A stretch of DNA of 64,000 nucleotides from Agrobacterium vitis. GTDB lineage: Bacteria; Pseudomonadota; Alphaproteobacteria; Rhizobiales; Rhizobiaceae. Of the stretch, positions 1 through 8,213 are shown in pieces (position 1 is the first letter of the stretch; each line of letters starts with the position of its first letter). The stretch covers positions 3,674,001 through 3,738,000 of the forward strand of contig NZ_CP118259.1 in NCBI RefSeq assembly GCF_013337045.2, given 5' to 3'. The notes under the pieces are model-generated. The model was given only the letters and a program-made list of their open reading frames with translations. It searched no databases and was not told the origin of the DNA. The position numbers were made by a program, and so were the translations under genes.

Positions 1-822
1 GTCAACCCGATTGCGGCTGATATGTCGGACATGCGCCCATCGCTGCTGCCGGGCCTGCTCACCGCTGCCCAGCGCAATGCCGACCGTGGCTTTGGCGATG
101 TAGCGATTTTCGAAGTCTCCGGCACCTATGAAGGCGATACGCCTGAAGGTCAGCGCCGCGTGGCTGGCGGCGTGCGCCGTGGCACTGCGTCGCTTTCCGG
201 TGCGGGTCGCATGTGGTCCAACGCCACCAAGGGCGGCGGCAAGCCAGTGGATGTCTATGACGCCAAGGCCGATGCGCTGGCCGTGCTGGAAGCCTGCGGC
301 CTGCCGATGGGCAATGTACAGATCGAGCAGGGTGGGCCGGAATGGTATCATCCGGGCCGCTCCGGCACCATCAAGATGGGGCCAAAGGTAGTTCTCGGCT
401 ACTTTGGCGAGTTCCACCCCAAAACGCTGGCAGCATTGGATGTCTCCGGTGTGCTCTGCGGTTTTGAGATTTATCTCGATGCCATGCAGGAGCCGAAGAA
501 GAAGGCCACCCGCACCAAGCCAGCGCTGGACCTCTCACCCTTGCAGATGGTGAAGCGCGATTTCGCCTTTGTGGTTGAAAAACAGGTGGAAGCGGGCGCG
601 ATCATCAAGGCCGCCACCAGCGCCGACCGCAAGCTGATCACGGGCGTCAACGTGTTTGACGTGTTTGAAGGGGCAAGCGTTGGCGAAGGCAAGAAGTCCG
701 TTGCCATCGAAGTGCTGATTCAACCATCGGACAAGACCCTGACCGATGAGGATTTTGACGCGCTGACCAAGAAGATCGTCGGCAATGTGGAGAAGACCAC
801 AGGCGGTGCATTACGCGCCTGA
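1..822 (+). CDS. pheT: Phenylalanyl-tRNA synthetase beta subunit, C-terminal part
   Basis: This is the last 273 residues of PheT; the gene begins before the window and its frame is open from base 1. PheT pairs with PheS in the alpha2-beta2 enzyme that charges tRNA-Phe. The fragment opens with [19 protein letters not shown], typical of the catalytic-like fold of the beta subunit. It ends with about 93 residues (from [15 protein letters not shown]) matching the ferredoxin-fold anticodon-binding domain that holds the tRNA. The ATG at 22 is internal and not the start. A strong hairpin terminator follows the stop, so pheT is the last gene of its transcript. The assignment is firm. Confidence 0.96.
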   Translation, partial: VNPIAADMSDMRPSLLPGLLTAAQRNADRGFGDVAIFEVSGTYEGDTPEGQRRVAGGVRRGTASLSGAGRMWSNATKGGGKPVDVYDAKADALAVLEACGLPMGNVQIEQGGPEWYHPGRSGTIKMGPKVVLGYFGEFHPKTLAALDVSGVLCGFEIYLDAMQEPKKKATRTKPALDLSPLQMVKRDFAFVVEKQVEAGAIIKAATSADRKLITGVNVFDVFEGASVGEGKKSVAIEVLIQPSDKTLTDEDFDALTKKIVGNVEKTTGGALRA

Positions 823-880
823 CACCTGTCTTCAGGGCCAGGTGGCAGAACTTTGTCCCGCTGTTTTTATCGTGATTGTA

Positions 881-909
881 AAAACCCCTCGAATATTTCG
901 AGGGGTTTT
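881..909 (+). terminator. Rho-independent terminator after pheT
   Basis: A perfect 13-bp stem (AAAACCCCTCGAA paired with TTCGAGGGGTTTT) with a 3-base TAT loop. It is A-rich on the 5' side and T-rich on the 3' side, so it could work in both directions. It lies 59 bases after the pheT stop. Confidence 0.9.
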
Positions 910-982
910 GCGTTTCTCAGGTTTTCAACACAGTCAGACGCTTAATACCAAGTCTCGAAGATGCTCACGCATCCTCAACTTG

Positions 983-1030
983 AAAAATTGAAAATATCTC
1001 AAATGCGCCAGAGGCTTGAGATATTTTCAA
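983..1030 (-). terminator. Perfect 15-bp inverted repeat, probable terminator of the BA14K gene
   Basis: The arms TTGAAAATATCTCAA (988-1002) and TTGAGATATTTTCAA (1016-1030) are perfectly complementary, with a 13-base loop. Read on the minus strand the stem is followed at once by TTTTTC, which fits a terminator for the BA14K-type gene whose stop lies 42 bases upstream on that strand. The stem is unusually AT-rich, so a protein-binding palindrome is the alternative. Confidence 0.65.
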
Positions 1031-1071
1031 ATGGAATACGAAGAGTCATTTTCAATGAACCTTCGTATAAA

Positions 1072-1449
1072 TCATCGGAATGGTGAGCGGCAGACCCGCA
1101 TGCGGCCATCCCCGGCGATGTAGCGGTTGGTTTGTGGATCATAGGACCGATAGCGATCCATGCACCAGCGGATATGGCGGTTCGATACCCGCGGCGGTGG
1201 CGCTGGACGGTAGTAACCTGGTGGCGGCGGTACTGGCCGGTAATAACCTGGCGGTGGTGGCGGCGGCCTGCCGTAATCTGGCCGGTCATAGCAACCATAG
1301 ACGTCGCAGACATAGCGGATATCGATGGCTTGGGATGAGCCGCCGTTCGGCGGGTCCACGGTAAATGGCATGGTCGCCGATGCGACAGCAGGCAGGCTGC
1401 CGACAAGGACGAACGCAACCCCAGCCAAGGCATTGCGGAACACTGGCAT
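1072..1449 (-). CDS. BA14K-family secreted protein
   Basis: The product is 125 residues. Residues 1-25 form a signal peptide (MPVFRNALAG, hydrophobic core, cleavage after AVASA). The middle holds a Pro/Tyr-rich stretch with two to three copies of a unit like GYYRPVPPPP. The C-terminal 40 residues (HIRWCMDRYRSYDP, then TNRYIAGDG and CRSPF) match the BA14K domain, known from a Brucella immunoreactive protein and common in rhizobia. The molecular role of the family is unclear; an envelope or lectin-like role is proposed for Brucella. The start at 1449 is chosen because GAGGAGG lies 6-7 bases upstream; a start ten codons earlier has no ribosome site. The tandem proline units are repeated in the DNA at about 1190-1265. 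Confidence 0.85.
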   Translation of the reverse strand: MPVFRNALAGVAFVLVGSLPAVASATMPFTVDPPNGGSSQAIDIRYVCDVYGCYDRPDYGRPPPPPPGYYRPVPPPPGYYRPAPPPRVSNRHIRWCMDRYRSYDPQTNRYIAGDGRMRVCRSPFR

Positions 1450-1801
1450 TCTACGCCTCCTCACACTAAAATCGGACATGCCGAATTACATAAATCTCGT
1501 CGTCCAAGCTTCAAGGCCCAAGCTTCGAGGGTGGGGACAATTTCAAGGCAAGGCAATTTTTCTGGCGACATGATTCCATCTGTCTTGCGCTTGCATCTGC
1601 CAAAACTCAGGCTTTCGGGCGAGATCGCTTTGTATATTAGATAAATCGCTTATTGGCGACAGTCTTTTCTGTTGCGCGGATTGTCTCTATTAAAACCACT
1701 AGATTCAGGTGCTTGGGCGAATGTTGAATGATGCTGCAAAATGAACGGGATAGAGGCACTCGGAAAAAAATCGGTCCTGACATGAAAACTTCAAAAACCG
1801 T
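1450..1801. other. Intergenic region between the BA14K gene and tRNA-Leu
   Basis: About 350 bases with no credible gene. The part next to 1450 should hold the promoter and leader of the minus-strand BA14K gene. A short imperfect direct repeat (CCAAGCTTC at about 1504 and 1519) is visible. I see nothing else I can support; the tRNA promoter begins at 1802. Confidence 0.5.
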
Positions 1802-1830
1802 GTTGACAGGCGCGGGCTGGCCTACTAAAT
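1802..1830 (+). promoter_or_regulatory. Sigma-70-type promoter of tRNA-Leu
   Basis: GTTGAC (1802-1807), a 17-base spacer and CTAAAT (1825-1830). Each hexamer matches five of six bases of the rhizobial consensus CTTGAC-N17-CTATAT. Transcription would start about 5 bases before the mature tRNA. Confidence 0.7.
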
Positions 1831-1841
1831 CCCTCCTCGTC

Positions 1842-1928
1842 GCCCAGATGGCGGAATTGGTAGACGCGCCAGCTTCAGGTGCTGGTACTCGAAAGGGTGT
1901 GGAGGTTCGAGTCCTCTTCTGGGCACCA
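1842..1928 (+). tRNA. tRNA-Leu(CAG)
   Basis: An 87-base class II tRNA with encoded CCA. The acceptor stem is GCCCAGA/TCTGGGC. The anticodon stem-loop is CCAGC-TTCAGGT-GCTGG with anticodon CAG, which reads CTG codons. A long variable arm follows, and then a T arm with TTCGAGT. A promoter stands directly upstream and a hairpin terminator downstream, so it is a single-gene transcript. Confidence 0.97.
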
Positions 1929-1965
1929 ATTCCCAAGCCAAATCTTTGATTTGGTTTATGAATAC

Positions 1966-1993
1966 AAAAAAGCCCGGTTCGCCGGGCTTTTTT
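1966..1993. terminator. Bidirectional terminator between tRNA-Leu and the convergent secreted-protein gene
   Basis: A stem of AAAAAAGCCCGG and CCGGGCTTTTTT with a TTCG tetraloop. The A and T runs on both sides let it end transcription from the tRNA (plus) and from the gene at 2023-2400 (minus). Confidence 0.92.
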
Positions 1994-2022
1994 GTTTTTA
2001 TGCTGTTTTTCTGTTTGAGGTT

Positions 2023-2400
2023 TTATTCCCCGACATCTCTCGGATTGATCCCCGGCAGCCAGGCGCCGGTGCGCGGTTGCTCGCTGCCTGTGTAGGTAAT
2101 GCCTTCATCCGTGGTGCAGCGATAGACGGTTCGCGGCATGCCGGAGCCGAGAAAATGAAAATCGCGGGTGCCGCGCCCTTGCATCAGCACGGTCTCTGTC
2201 TCGCAGCGGTAACTTGGCTGGAGGTTCTGCCGGTCGATTTCGGCCTGCGTCTTCACGCCGGGCAGATCCTTGTAACCTTTCAAGGGTTGCGACCAGTTAT
2301 CCAGGGCGGGCTTCTTATTCTGGTCCGCCATGACCGGTCCCGCCATGGTCAAGCCTGCTGCCACCAGCGCTGCTGTCCATCTTGCTGCTCGGTTCTGCAT
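2023..2400 (-). CDS. Small secreted protein of unknown function
   Basis: The product is 125 residues with a clear signal peptide (MQNRAARWTAALVAAG, cleavage near GPVMA/DQN). The mature part is about 100 residues with two cysteines in similar settings (YRCETETV and YRCTTDEG), which could form one disulfide, and ends in TGAWLPGINPRDVGE. I do not recognise the family. The start at 2400 is preferred because GGAG lies 6 bases upstream; an ATG four codons earlier has no such site. It lies about 270 bases beyond the end of the tad operon on the same strand and may or may not belong to it. It shares a bidirectional terminator with tRNA-Leu. Confidence 0.7.
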   Translation of the reverse strand: MQNRAARWTAALVAAGLTMAGPVMADQNKKPALDNWSQPLKGYKDLPGVKTQAEIDRQNLQPSYRCETETVLMQGRGTRDFHFLGSGMPRTVYRCTTDEGITYTGSEQPRTGAWLPGINPRDVGE

Positions 2401-2460
2401 GTCGATCTCCATTTGCTGACACCGTGCCGAAGGAGCGGATATCCAGTCCCCTTTTCAAGC

Positions 2461-2500
2461 TTGTCGGATCAGGAAAATCGGTGAGCGGTGTTCCTGACAA
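2461..2500. repeat. Diverged palindromic intergenic repeat
   Basis: Inverted arms TTGTC/GACAA and TCAGGAA/TTCCTGA flank a core with AATCGGTGAGCGGTG. By eye the layout and sequence resemble the reverse complement of the element at 48431-48475 (GACAAAC ends, GGAAAA and CCGGT-like core). The gap from 2401 to 2666 holds nothing else I can support. Confidence 0.5.
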
Positions 2501-2666
2501 ACAATCGATGGCCCGTTTCGTGCCTGCCCAAAGCTGGGCCTGTCTTCTCTTATATAGGAAGGCCGAAGCATGGGCAAAAGGGCATGAGGCAGGCCTAGCT
2601 GATCACGGTTTCGCCAACTGGCATCGGATCGTGAAATCCATCAAACGCTTAGCTATACCAAAATAC

Positions 2667-3647
2667 CTAGAACCGGTCCGAGACGCGAATACCGGCTGGG
2701 CCAAGAATAACTGCGACCAGCACCGGCAGGAAAAACAGGATCATCGGCACGGTCAGCTTTGGGGGCAGGGCGGCGGCTTTCTTTTCCGCCGCATTCATCC
2801 GCTCGTCGCGGCCCTCCTGCGCCAGAACGCGCAGGGCCTGGCCGATCGGCGTTCCATAGCGTTCCGCCTGGATCAGTGCCTGGCAGACGGATTTGACGAT
2901 TTCCAACTGGGTGCGGTTTCCAAGGTTTTCATAGGCCGTGCGGCGGTCCTGAAGGAAGGACAGTTCCGCTGTGGTCAGCACCATTTCCTCGGCCAGCGCC
3001 GGAGATTGAGACGCCATTTCATCGGCGACGCGCCGCATCGCTGCTTCCATCGACATGCCGGATTCGACGCAGATCAGCATCAGATCCAGCGCATCGGGCC
3101 AAGCGCGTCGAATCGAATGCTGCCGTTTGGTAATACGGTTGGAAATATAGATATTGGGCAGGTAAAAGCCGACATAACCCGCCACAACCGCCGCCAGGAA
3201 ACGCACGGCAAACGGCCTGGACTGCATGTTGTGCAAGGCGAAAATCCAGGTGGTTGCCAGCGCCAGAAACAGGAAGGGCAGCAGGAAACGGGCTGTCAGA
3301 AACATGTTCAGGGCATTTTGGGAGCGCAAGCCAGCGGTTTTCAGCCGGTCCATGGTCTTGTCGTCCACCAGCGCCTTGCGCAGGTTGAAACGCTCGACGA
3401 TCTTGCGCGCCGAACTGTTGTCGGTATTGCGCAGGCTGCCGCGCCCGCCCTCGCTGTTCATCCTGGCCCGCTCACGGGCGCGGATCAGTTCGCGCTCGGA
3501 GGACACCGCCTTCATCCGCTTGTTGAGGTCGCTCCGCTCCAGCAGCGGTGAAATCAGGGTGTAAAGGGTCGCAAAAACCGCAATGGCCACCAATACGGCG
3601 ATCAACAGGGTCGGGTTGGTGAGTGTGGCGGCAAGATCGGCAGACAT
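2667..3647 (-). CDS. tadC: Tad pilus inner-membrane platform protein TadC (T2SSF domain)
   Basis: The product is 326 residues, the usual length of TadC. It has an N-terminal membrane helix (residues about 12-35), a cytoplasmic part, two hydrophobic stretches near 125-165, a GspF-type four-helix domain (ALDLMLICVESGMSMEAAM) and a C-terminal hairpin of membrane helices ending in GPAGIRVSDRF. With TadB it forms the platform on which the CpaF ATPase drives pilin assembly. It lies 9 bases after tadB and is the last cpa/tad gene of the operon. The assignment to the family is firm; TadC rather than TadB is based on order and sequence. Confidence 0.93.
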   Translation of the reverse strand: MSADLAATLTNPTLLIAVLVAIAVFATLYTLISPLLERSDLNKRMKAVSSERELIRARERARMNSEGGRGSLRNTDNSSARKIVERFNLRKALVDDKTMDRLKTAGLRSQNALNMFLTARFLLPFLFLALATTWIFALHNMQSRPFAVRFLAAVVAGYVGFYLPNIYISNRITKRQHSIRRAWPDALDLMLICVESGMSMEAAMRRVADEMASQSPALAEEMVLTTAELSFLQDRRTAYENLGNRTQLEIVKSVCQALIQAERYGTPIGQALRVLAQEGRDERMNAAEKKAAALPPKLTVPMILFFLPVLVAVILGPAGIRVSDRF

Positions 3648-3656
3648 CGCATGTCC

Positions 3657-4661
3657 TCAAATGTCGAAATTGATCATATTGCGCATGACAAGAATACCGA
3701 TCGACATCCACACCGCCGACACTCCCAAAATCATATGGCCGCGCGGGTCGGTAAACAGCACCATGATATAGGCGGGGGAAGAGATGTAGACGAGAAAGGC
3801 GACGATGAAGGGCAGCGCGCCGATGATCACCGCCGATGCTTTGGCTTCCATGGACAGGGCGCTGACCTTGGCTTTCATCTTTCGCCGTTCGCGCAGCACT
3901 TTCGACAGATTGGCCAATGCCTCGGAGAGATTGCCGCCCGCCTGGGATTGGATGGCGATGACGATGGCAAAGAAGCTGACCTCTTGCAGGGGCATGGAAT
4001 TGAACATGCGCGCACAGGCTTCCGGCACCGTTATGCCCAGTTGCTGGGCATCGACCACACGACGAAACTCGGTTTTGACCGGTTCCTGCGCATCGACAGC
4101 GATCATCCTCAGGGAATCATTGAGCGGCAGGCCAGATTTGATCGACCGCACCATCACGTCCAGCGCATTGGGAAATTCTGTCAGGAATTTTTCCTGGCGT
4201 CGGCGGATCAGGAAACTGACGATCCAGCGCGGCAGGCCGGCACCCGCCGTAAAGGCGATACCCAAGGACACAAACAGGGACATGCCGAGGACAAAGCACA
4301 GGCAGAAAAACACCAGGCCAAGGGTGGTGCTGGCAATGCTGAACTGGGTGAGGCTGACATCAAGGCCGGTCTGGCTGAGCCGCTGTTTCAGCGACTGGTT
4401 GGAGATTTTCTTGTTTTTCTCATTCTGCTTGCGTTCGATTTCCTTCAGCGTGTCCTGCACGGACTTGCGTCGCTTGGAAAGCTCCTGAACCCGGTCGCGC
4501 GCCACCTGTTTCTTGGCGGTATCGGCTTCCGCATTTTTCACCCGGGCGAGGCGTGTGGCGGTTTTCTTGTCGGCCTGCACCCGTGAAAACAACAGGACAT
4601 AGGCCAGCGATCCCGCCGCGAGGGCTGCAAGAAGCACGATGGCGAGCACATTGATGTTCAT
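3657..4661 (-). CDS. tadB: Tad pilus inner-membrane platform protein TadB (T2SSF domain)
   Basis: The product is 334 residues. A membrane helix at the N-terminus (MNINVLAIVLLAALAAG) is followed by a charged Lys/Arg/Glu-rich segment, likely coiled-coil (residues about 30-95). Then come two membrane helices near 105-150, the T2SSF domain (FPNALDVMVRSIKSGLPLND) and a C-terminal pair of helices. TadB and TadC are paralogous platform proteins of the Flp pilus machine and contact the CpaF ATPase. The start at 4661 lies 4 bases after the cpaF stop, which points to tight co-translation. Confidence 0.93.
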   Translation of the reverse strand: MNINVLAIVLLAALAAGSLAYVLLFSRVQADKKTATRLARVKNAEADTAKKQVARDRVQELSKRRKSVQDTLKEIERKQNEKNKKISNQSLKQRLSQTGLDVSLTQFSIASTTLGLVFFCLCFVLGMSLFVSLGIAFTAGAGLPRWIVSFLIRRRQEKFLTEFPNALDVMVRSIKSGLPLNDSLRMIAVDAQEPVKTEFRRVVDAQQLGITVPEACARMFNSMPLQEVSFFAIVIAIQSQAGGNLSEALANLSKVLRERRKMKAKVSALSMEAKASAVIIGALPFIVAFLVYISSPAYIMVLFTDPRGHMILGVSAVWMSIGILVMRNMINFDI

Positions 4662-4665
4662 GGGC

Positions 4666-6144
4666 TTAGACTACACCGGTTTTCTGTTCCATGGCGTCGA
4701 GCGCCGCCGCTAGGCGCCGTTCCTCGTTGTAATAGCGGGCGCGTTCCCAGAAATGCGGCTTGCCAATGCCGGTGGAGACATGGCGGCCAATGATCTTGCC
4801 GGTCAGGTCCTCGCCTTCCATTTCAAAGCGCATCAGGTCCTGGGTGATGATCACATCGCCCTCCATCCCCACCACCTCGGTAATCTGGGTGATGCGGCGT
4901 GTCCCGTCGCGCAGACGGGCGGCCTGGATGATGATGTCGACCGAGCCGGAAATAATCTCGCGCACGGTCTTTGCCGGTAGGGAATAGCCGCCCATGGCAA
5001 TCATCGATTCCATACGGCTCAGGCATTCGCGTGGGGTATTGGCGTGGATGGTGCCCATTGAGCCGTCATGGCCGGTATTCATCGCCTGCAACAGGTCGAA
5101 GACCTCCGATCCGCGCACCTCGCCGACGATGATTCGTTCCGGCCGCATGCGCAGGCAGTTCTTGACGAGATCACGCATGGTGATTTCGCCTTCGCCCTCG
5201 ATATTCGGCGGGCGGGTTTCCAGCCGGACGACATGCGGCTGCTGCAATTGCAATTCTGCTGTATCTTCGCAGGTGATTACCCGTTCGTCGGCGTCAATAT
5301 AACGGGTCAGGCAATTGAGCAGGGTGGTCTTGCCCGAGCCGGTGCCGCCGGAAATCACCACATTACAGCGCACCCGCCCGATGATTTGCAGGACTTGCGC
5401 ACCTTCCGGCGTAATGGCACCAAACTTGACCAGCTGGTCGAGATTGAGCTTGTCCTTCTTGAATTTACGGATCGTCAGCGCCGGACCGTCGATGGACAGC
5501 GGCGGAGCGATCACGTTGACGCGCGAACCATCCGGCAGGCGGGCGTCGCAGATCGGGCTGCTCTCATCGACGCGGCGGCCAACCTGGCTGACGATGCGCT
5601 GGCAGATCGAGAGAAGCTGGGAATTGTCACGAAACCGGATGTCCGATTCGATGGTCTTGCCGCCGACTTCGATAAAGGTTTGGCCAGCACCATTGACCAT
5701 GATGTCGGAAATATCGTCGCGGGCCAGCAAGGGTTCCAACGGGCCGTAGCCCAGCACGTCATTGCAGATGTCGTCGAGCAGCTCTTCCTGCTCGGAGATC
5801 GACATGGCGAAATTCTTGATGGAAATGATATCATTGACGATATCGCGGATTTCCTCGCGCGCACTTTCCGCGTCCAGCTTGGCAAGCTGCGACAGGTCGA
5901 TCGTGTCGATCAGCGCCGAAAAAACCTGGCTCTTGGTATCGTAATAATCCTCGGTCCGGTTTTGGCGACGACGCTGCGCGGGATCGGCGGGAGCGGCTGG
6001 CCTGGGTGGCTCGGCCCGACCCGGTTCGATCCGTCCGGAGGCCGACACGGATGCTGGCATGCCGGGCGATGACAGTGCCGAGACCGGCGGCGCCATGCCG
6101 GAACCGGACTTTACAGACCCTTCATTTCCTCGTTTACCGAACAT
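4666..6144 (-). CDS. cpaF: Flp pilus assembly ATPase CpaF/TadA
   Basis: The product is 492 residues, a type II/IV secretion ATPase. The N-terminus (1-60) is Gly/Pro/Ala-rich and disordered. A conserved N-domain follows, then Walker [10 protein letters not shown] at 266-274, an Asp/Glu box ([13 protein letters not shown]), Walker B-like [10 protein letters not shown] at about 338-347, and a His box ([14 protein letters not shown]). It hydrolyses ATP in the cytoplasm to power pilin polymerisation through TadB/TadC. It sits 48 bases after cpaE in the operon. All catalytic motifs are intact. Confidence 0.96.
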   Translation of the reverse strand: MFGKRGNEGSVKSGSGMAPPVSALSSPGMPASVSASGRIEPGRAEPPRPAAPADPAQRRRQNRTEDYYDTKSQVFSALIDTIDLSQLAKLDAESAREEIRDIVNDIISIKNFAMSISEQEELLDDICNDVLGYGPLEPLLARDDISDIMVNGAGQTFIEVGGKTIESDIRFRDNSQLLSICQRIVSQVGRRVDESSPICDARLPDGSRVNVIAPPLSIDGPALTIRKFKKDKLNLDQLVKFGAITPEGAQVLQIIGRVRCNVVISGGTGSGKTTLLNCLTRYIDADERVITCEDTAELQLQQPHVVRLETRPPNIEGEGEITMRDLVKNCLRMRPERIIVGEVRGSEVFDLLQAMNTGHDGSMGTIHANTPRECLSRMESMIAMGGYSLPAKTVREIISGSVDIIIQAARLRDGTRRITQITEVVGMEGDVIITQDLMRFEMEGEDLTGKIIGRHVSTGIGKPHFWERARYYNEERRLAAALDAMEQKTGVV

Positions 6145-6192
6145 TGTCTCGTTCCAGTCGGGCGTCTATGCGAGACGCCCTCGGTTGCATGT

Positions 6193-7479
6193 TTACTTGC
6201 GGGCCAGCTTGGCGAAGATCGTGCTGAGACCCGGTCTTTTCGGCTTCTTGATACTGACCCGTCCGGTGATGAGATGGGCGAGCTGCGAGAACGTCTCCGC
6301 CGTCGGACTTTTTGCGTCGATCTCGGCGATCATTCGGCCACTATTGGCTGCATTGCCAAACAGCTGAATATCGAAAGGAATGATCGCGGCTGGCTGCATG
6401 TCCAGCGGTTCGAAAAAATCGCTGGGCGAAATTTCCGGCCGTTTCGGCATACCGGCCTGATTGAGGATCAGATGCGGTGCCTTGTCGTTCGGCCGCAACC
6501 GCTTCAAGGCATCGAGCAGGTTCTTGACGTTGCGCAAATTGGCAAGATCCGGCACGCAGGTCAGGACGATCTCATCCACTTCCGCCAGCAGCGCCAGCGT
6601 CCATTCATTCCAGCTATGCGGCAGGTCCAGAACCGCGACTGGGGCGCTGCGTTGCAGGGTTTCCAACAGCGGTAGGAAGGCGCCGCGCTCAAAATCATAG
6701 GCCCGGTCCAGCAGGGAGGGGGCGGCCAGCAGGGACAGGTTTTGCGAACAGGAGGTCAGCAGCCGGTCGAGAAACACTTCGTCCAGGCGCTCCGGAGCAA
6801 AGACCGCTTCGGCTACGCCCTGGGCCGGGTCCTGATCAAAATCGATATTGGCCGTGCCATAGGGCAGGTCCAGGTCGGCCAGGATGGTTTCGGAGGAAAA
6901 CAGCGAGGCGATCATGAAGGCCGCATTATGGGCGATGGTGGAGGAGCCGACGCCGCCTTTTGCGCCTATGAAGGCAATGCTGCGCCCAAGCGGCTCGGCA
7001 TCGGGGTCGATGAAGATCGATGACAAGGCCCCGATGACGTCGGCCATGCTGACCGGCGCAACGATATAATCGGAGACGCCGTTGCGCATCAATTCGCGGT
7101 AAAGAGCGATGTCGTTATAGCGTCCGACGACAATGACACGGGTCGAGGGATCGCAGACATCGGCCAGCGGCGCCAGCTCGGAAAGCAGGTTCTCAGGCTT
7201 CGCATCGGTTTCCAGAATGACCAGATTGGGGGTCGGCGCCCCCGCAAACATATTGACCGCTGCCGAAATGCCGCCGCTTGTTACCCGCATGCTGACCTTT
7301 GTCATGCGCCGGTCACGGGCGGCCTCTTCCATCACTGCCAGCACACTGTCCGAGATGCAGAAAGCATGGACGGAAATGCGCGGCAAGGGCCGCAATTGCT
7401 CGAGATTGCCGGTTCTCACTGGCTCCGCAGCCAGGCCGTCTTCTTTCGATCCGGCGATATCGTATTTGATGGTATTCAT
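6193..7479 (-). CDS. cpaE: Pilus assembly/localisation ATPase CpaE (TadZ), MinD/ParA type
   Basis: The product is 428 residues. The first 130 or so residues resemble an atypical receiver domain (NLVILETDAKPENLL). A MinD/ParA-type ATPase follows with the deviant Walker A FIGAKGGVGSSTIAHN (signature Lys before GGVGSS) and the DLDLPYGTANIDFDQD switch region. CpaE/TadZ proteins position the pilus machine at the cell pole. The start at 7479 gives MNTIKYDIAGSKEDG, lies 26 bases after the cpaD stop and follows a G-rich ribosome site; the frame is open further upstream, but that part overlaps cpaD and is not family-like. Confidence 0.92.
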   Translation of the reverse strand: MNTIKYDIAGSKEDGLAAEPVRTGNLEQLRPLPRISVHAFCISDSVLAVMEEAARDRRMTKVSMRVTSGGISAAVNMFAGAPTPNLVILETDAKPENLLSELAPLADVCDPSTRVIVVGRYNDIALYRELMRNGVSDYIVAPVSMADVIGALSSIFIDPDAEPLGRSIAFIGAKGGVGSSTIAHNAAFMIASLFSSETILADLDLPYGTANIDFDQDPAQGVAEAVFAPERLDEVFLDRLLTSCSQNLSLLAAPSLLDRAYDFERGAFLPLLETLQRSAPVAVLDLPHSWNEWTLALLAEVDEIVLTCVPDLANLRNVKNLLDALKRLRPNDKAPHLILNQAGMPKRPEISPSDFFEPLDMQPAAIIPFDIQLFGNAANSGRMIAEIDAKSPTAETFSQLAHLITGRVSIKKPKRPGLSTIFAKLARK

Positions 7480-7505
7480 CAGCCTGCCCCCGCGATCCTT
7501 GTCGA

Positions 7506-8213
7506 TCAATCCGTGGATGTCGTGGTTGAGGTGTCCTTGCCGTCGCGATAATTGTCGATCACCGTCGAGCGCCGCTCGGCATCGATCGGCGTCATACCGC
7601 GCGGCGCGATCAGGTCCGTCGGGCTGGCCACCTGCGCGGCCAGATTGGCCTGGGAGGCGCAGCCGAAATTCTGCCAGTTCTTGTTCTGCGCCGTGTCGTT
7701 GGAGAGATCCTCCGGCCATTGGCCACACGGTCCAGCCACCGCCGTGGTTGCGACATAGCTCAGCCGGATCGGCGCGGCATCACCTGTTGCGCCGATCCGG
7801 TAAGGCCGTTCAACGATTTTGGGGGCGGCAATGCCCTTGGATACCAGCAGGCTGCGCACCTGGCGAGCGATGCTGGAGGCCGCCATTGTATTGGGAGATC
7901 CTTGTGGCACCAGAATCTGCACATAGCCGGTGGACGCATTGCGGTAATCCTGGGCAAAGCCCGTCACCGCATCGCTCATGCCGATCGTCAGGCGGCCTGA
8001 GCCCTGCGCGACCGGAAGATCCAGCGAATGCTCGACATCGGTGACGATGATCGGGTGGCGGGTCCGGTAATCGTCTGGGATAGAGCCGGTGGACATCTCG
8101 TCTTTCATGCCGCCGCAGCTGCTAAGCGGCAGGATGGCCATCAATCCGAGGAGGAGCGCGCAAGCGCGTGTGACGGACAAGGTAGGGTGAAGTATCATCG
8201 TGTCCGCCCTCAT
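7506..8213 (-). CDS. cpaD: Pilus assembly lipoprotein CpaD
   Basis: The product is 235 residues. It has a lipoprotein signal (ALLLGLMAILPLSSCGG; lipidated Cys33) followed by MSTGSIPDDYRTRHPI. The rest has the CpaD features, including CGQWPEDL and a conserved asparagine/cysteine stretch (NFGCASQANLAAQVASP). CpaD is an outer-membrane-linked partner that helps the CpaC secretin assemble. Its ATG overlaps the cpaC stop by 4 bases (ATGA), so translation is probably coupled. The peptide MSTGSIP recurs in the TadD-type lipoprotein at 56396-57295. Confidence 0.92.
   Translation of the reverse strand: MRADTMILHPTLSVTRACALLLGLMAILPLSSCGGMKDEMSTGSIPDDYRTRHPIIVTDVEHSLDLPVAQGSGRLTIGMSDAVTGFAQDYRNASTGYVQILVPQGSPNTMAASSIARQVRSLLVSKGIAAPKIVERPYRIGATGDAAPIRLSYVATTAVAGPCGQWPEDLSNDTAQNKNWQNFGCASQANLAAQVASPTDLIAPRGMTPIDAERRSTVIDNYRDGKDTSTTTSTD

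Noticed and set aside
1179..1268. Tandem DNA repeat in the BA14K gene as a satellite
   Set aside because: It is explained by two to three coding units of the Pro/Tyr-rich segment and does not extend outside the gene.
1637..1936. A 99-codon minus-strand reading frame containing KRTRTSTPFRVPAPEAGAS
   Set aside because: It is the reverse complement of tRNA-Leu read as protein, a known artefact.
3651..4586. A 311-codon plus-strand reading frame opposite tadB
   Set aside because: It has low-complexity His/Asp/Gln-rich composition and lies wholly within the antisense of a firm gene.
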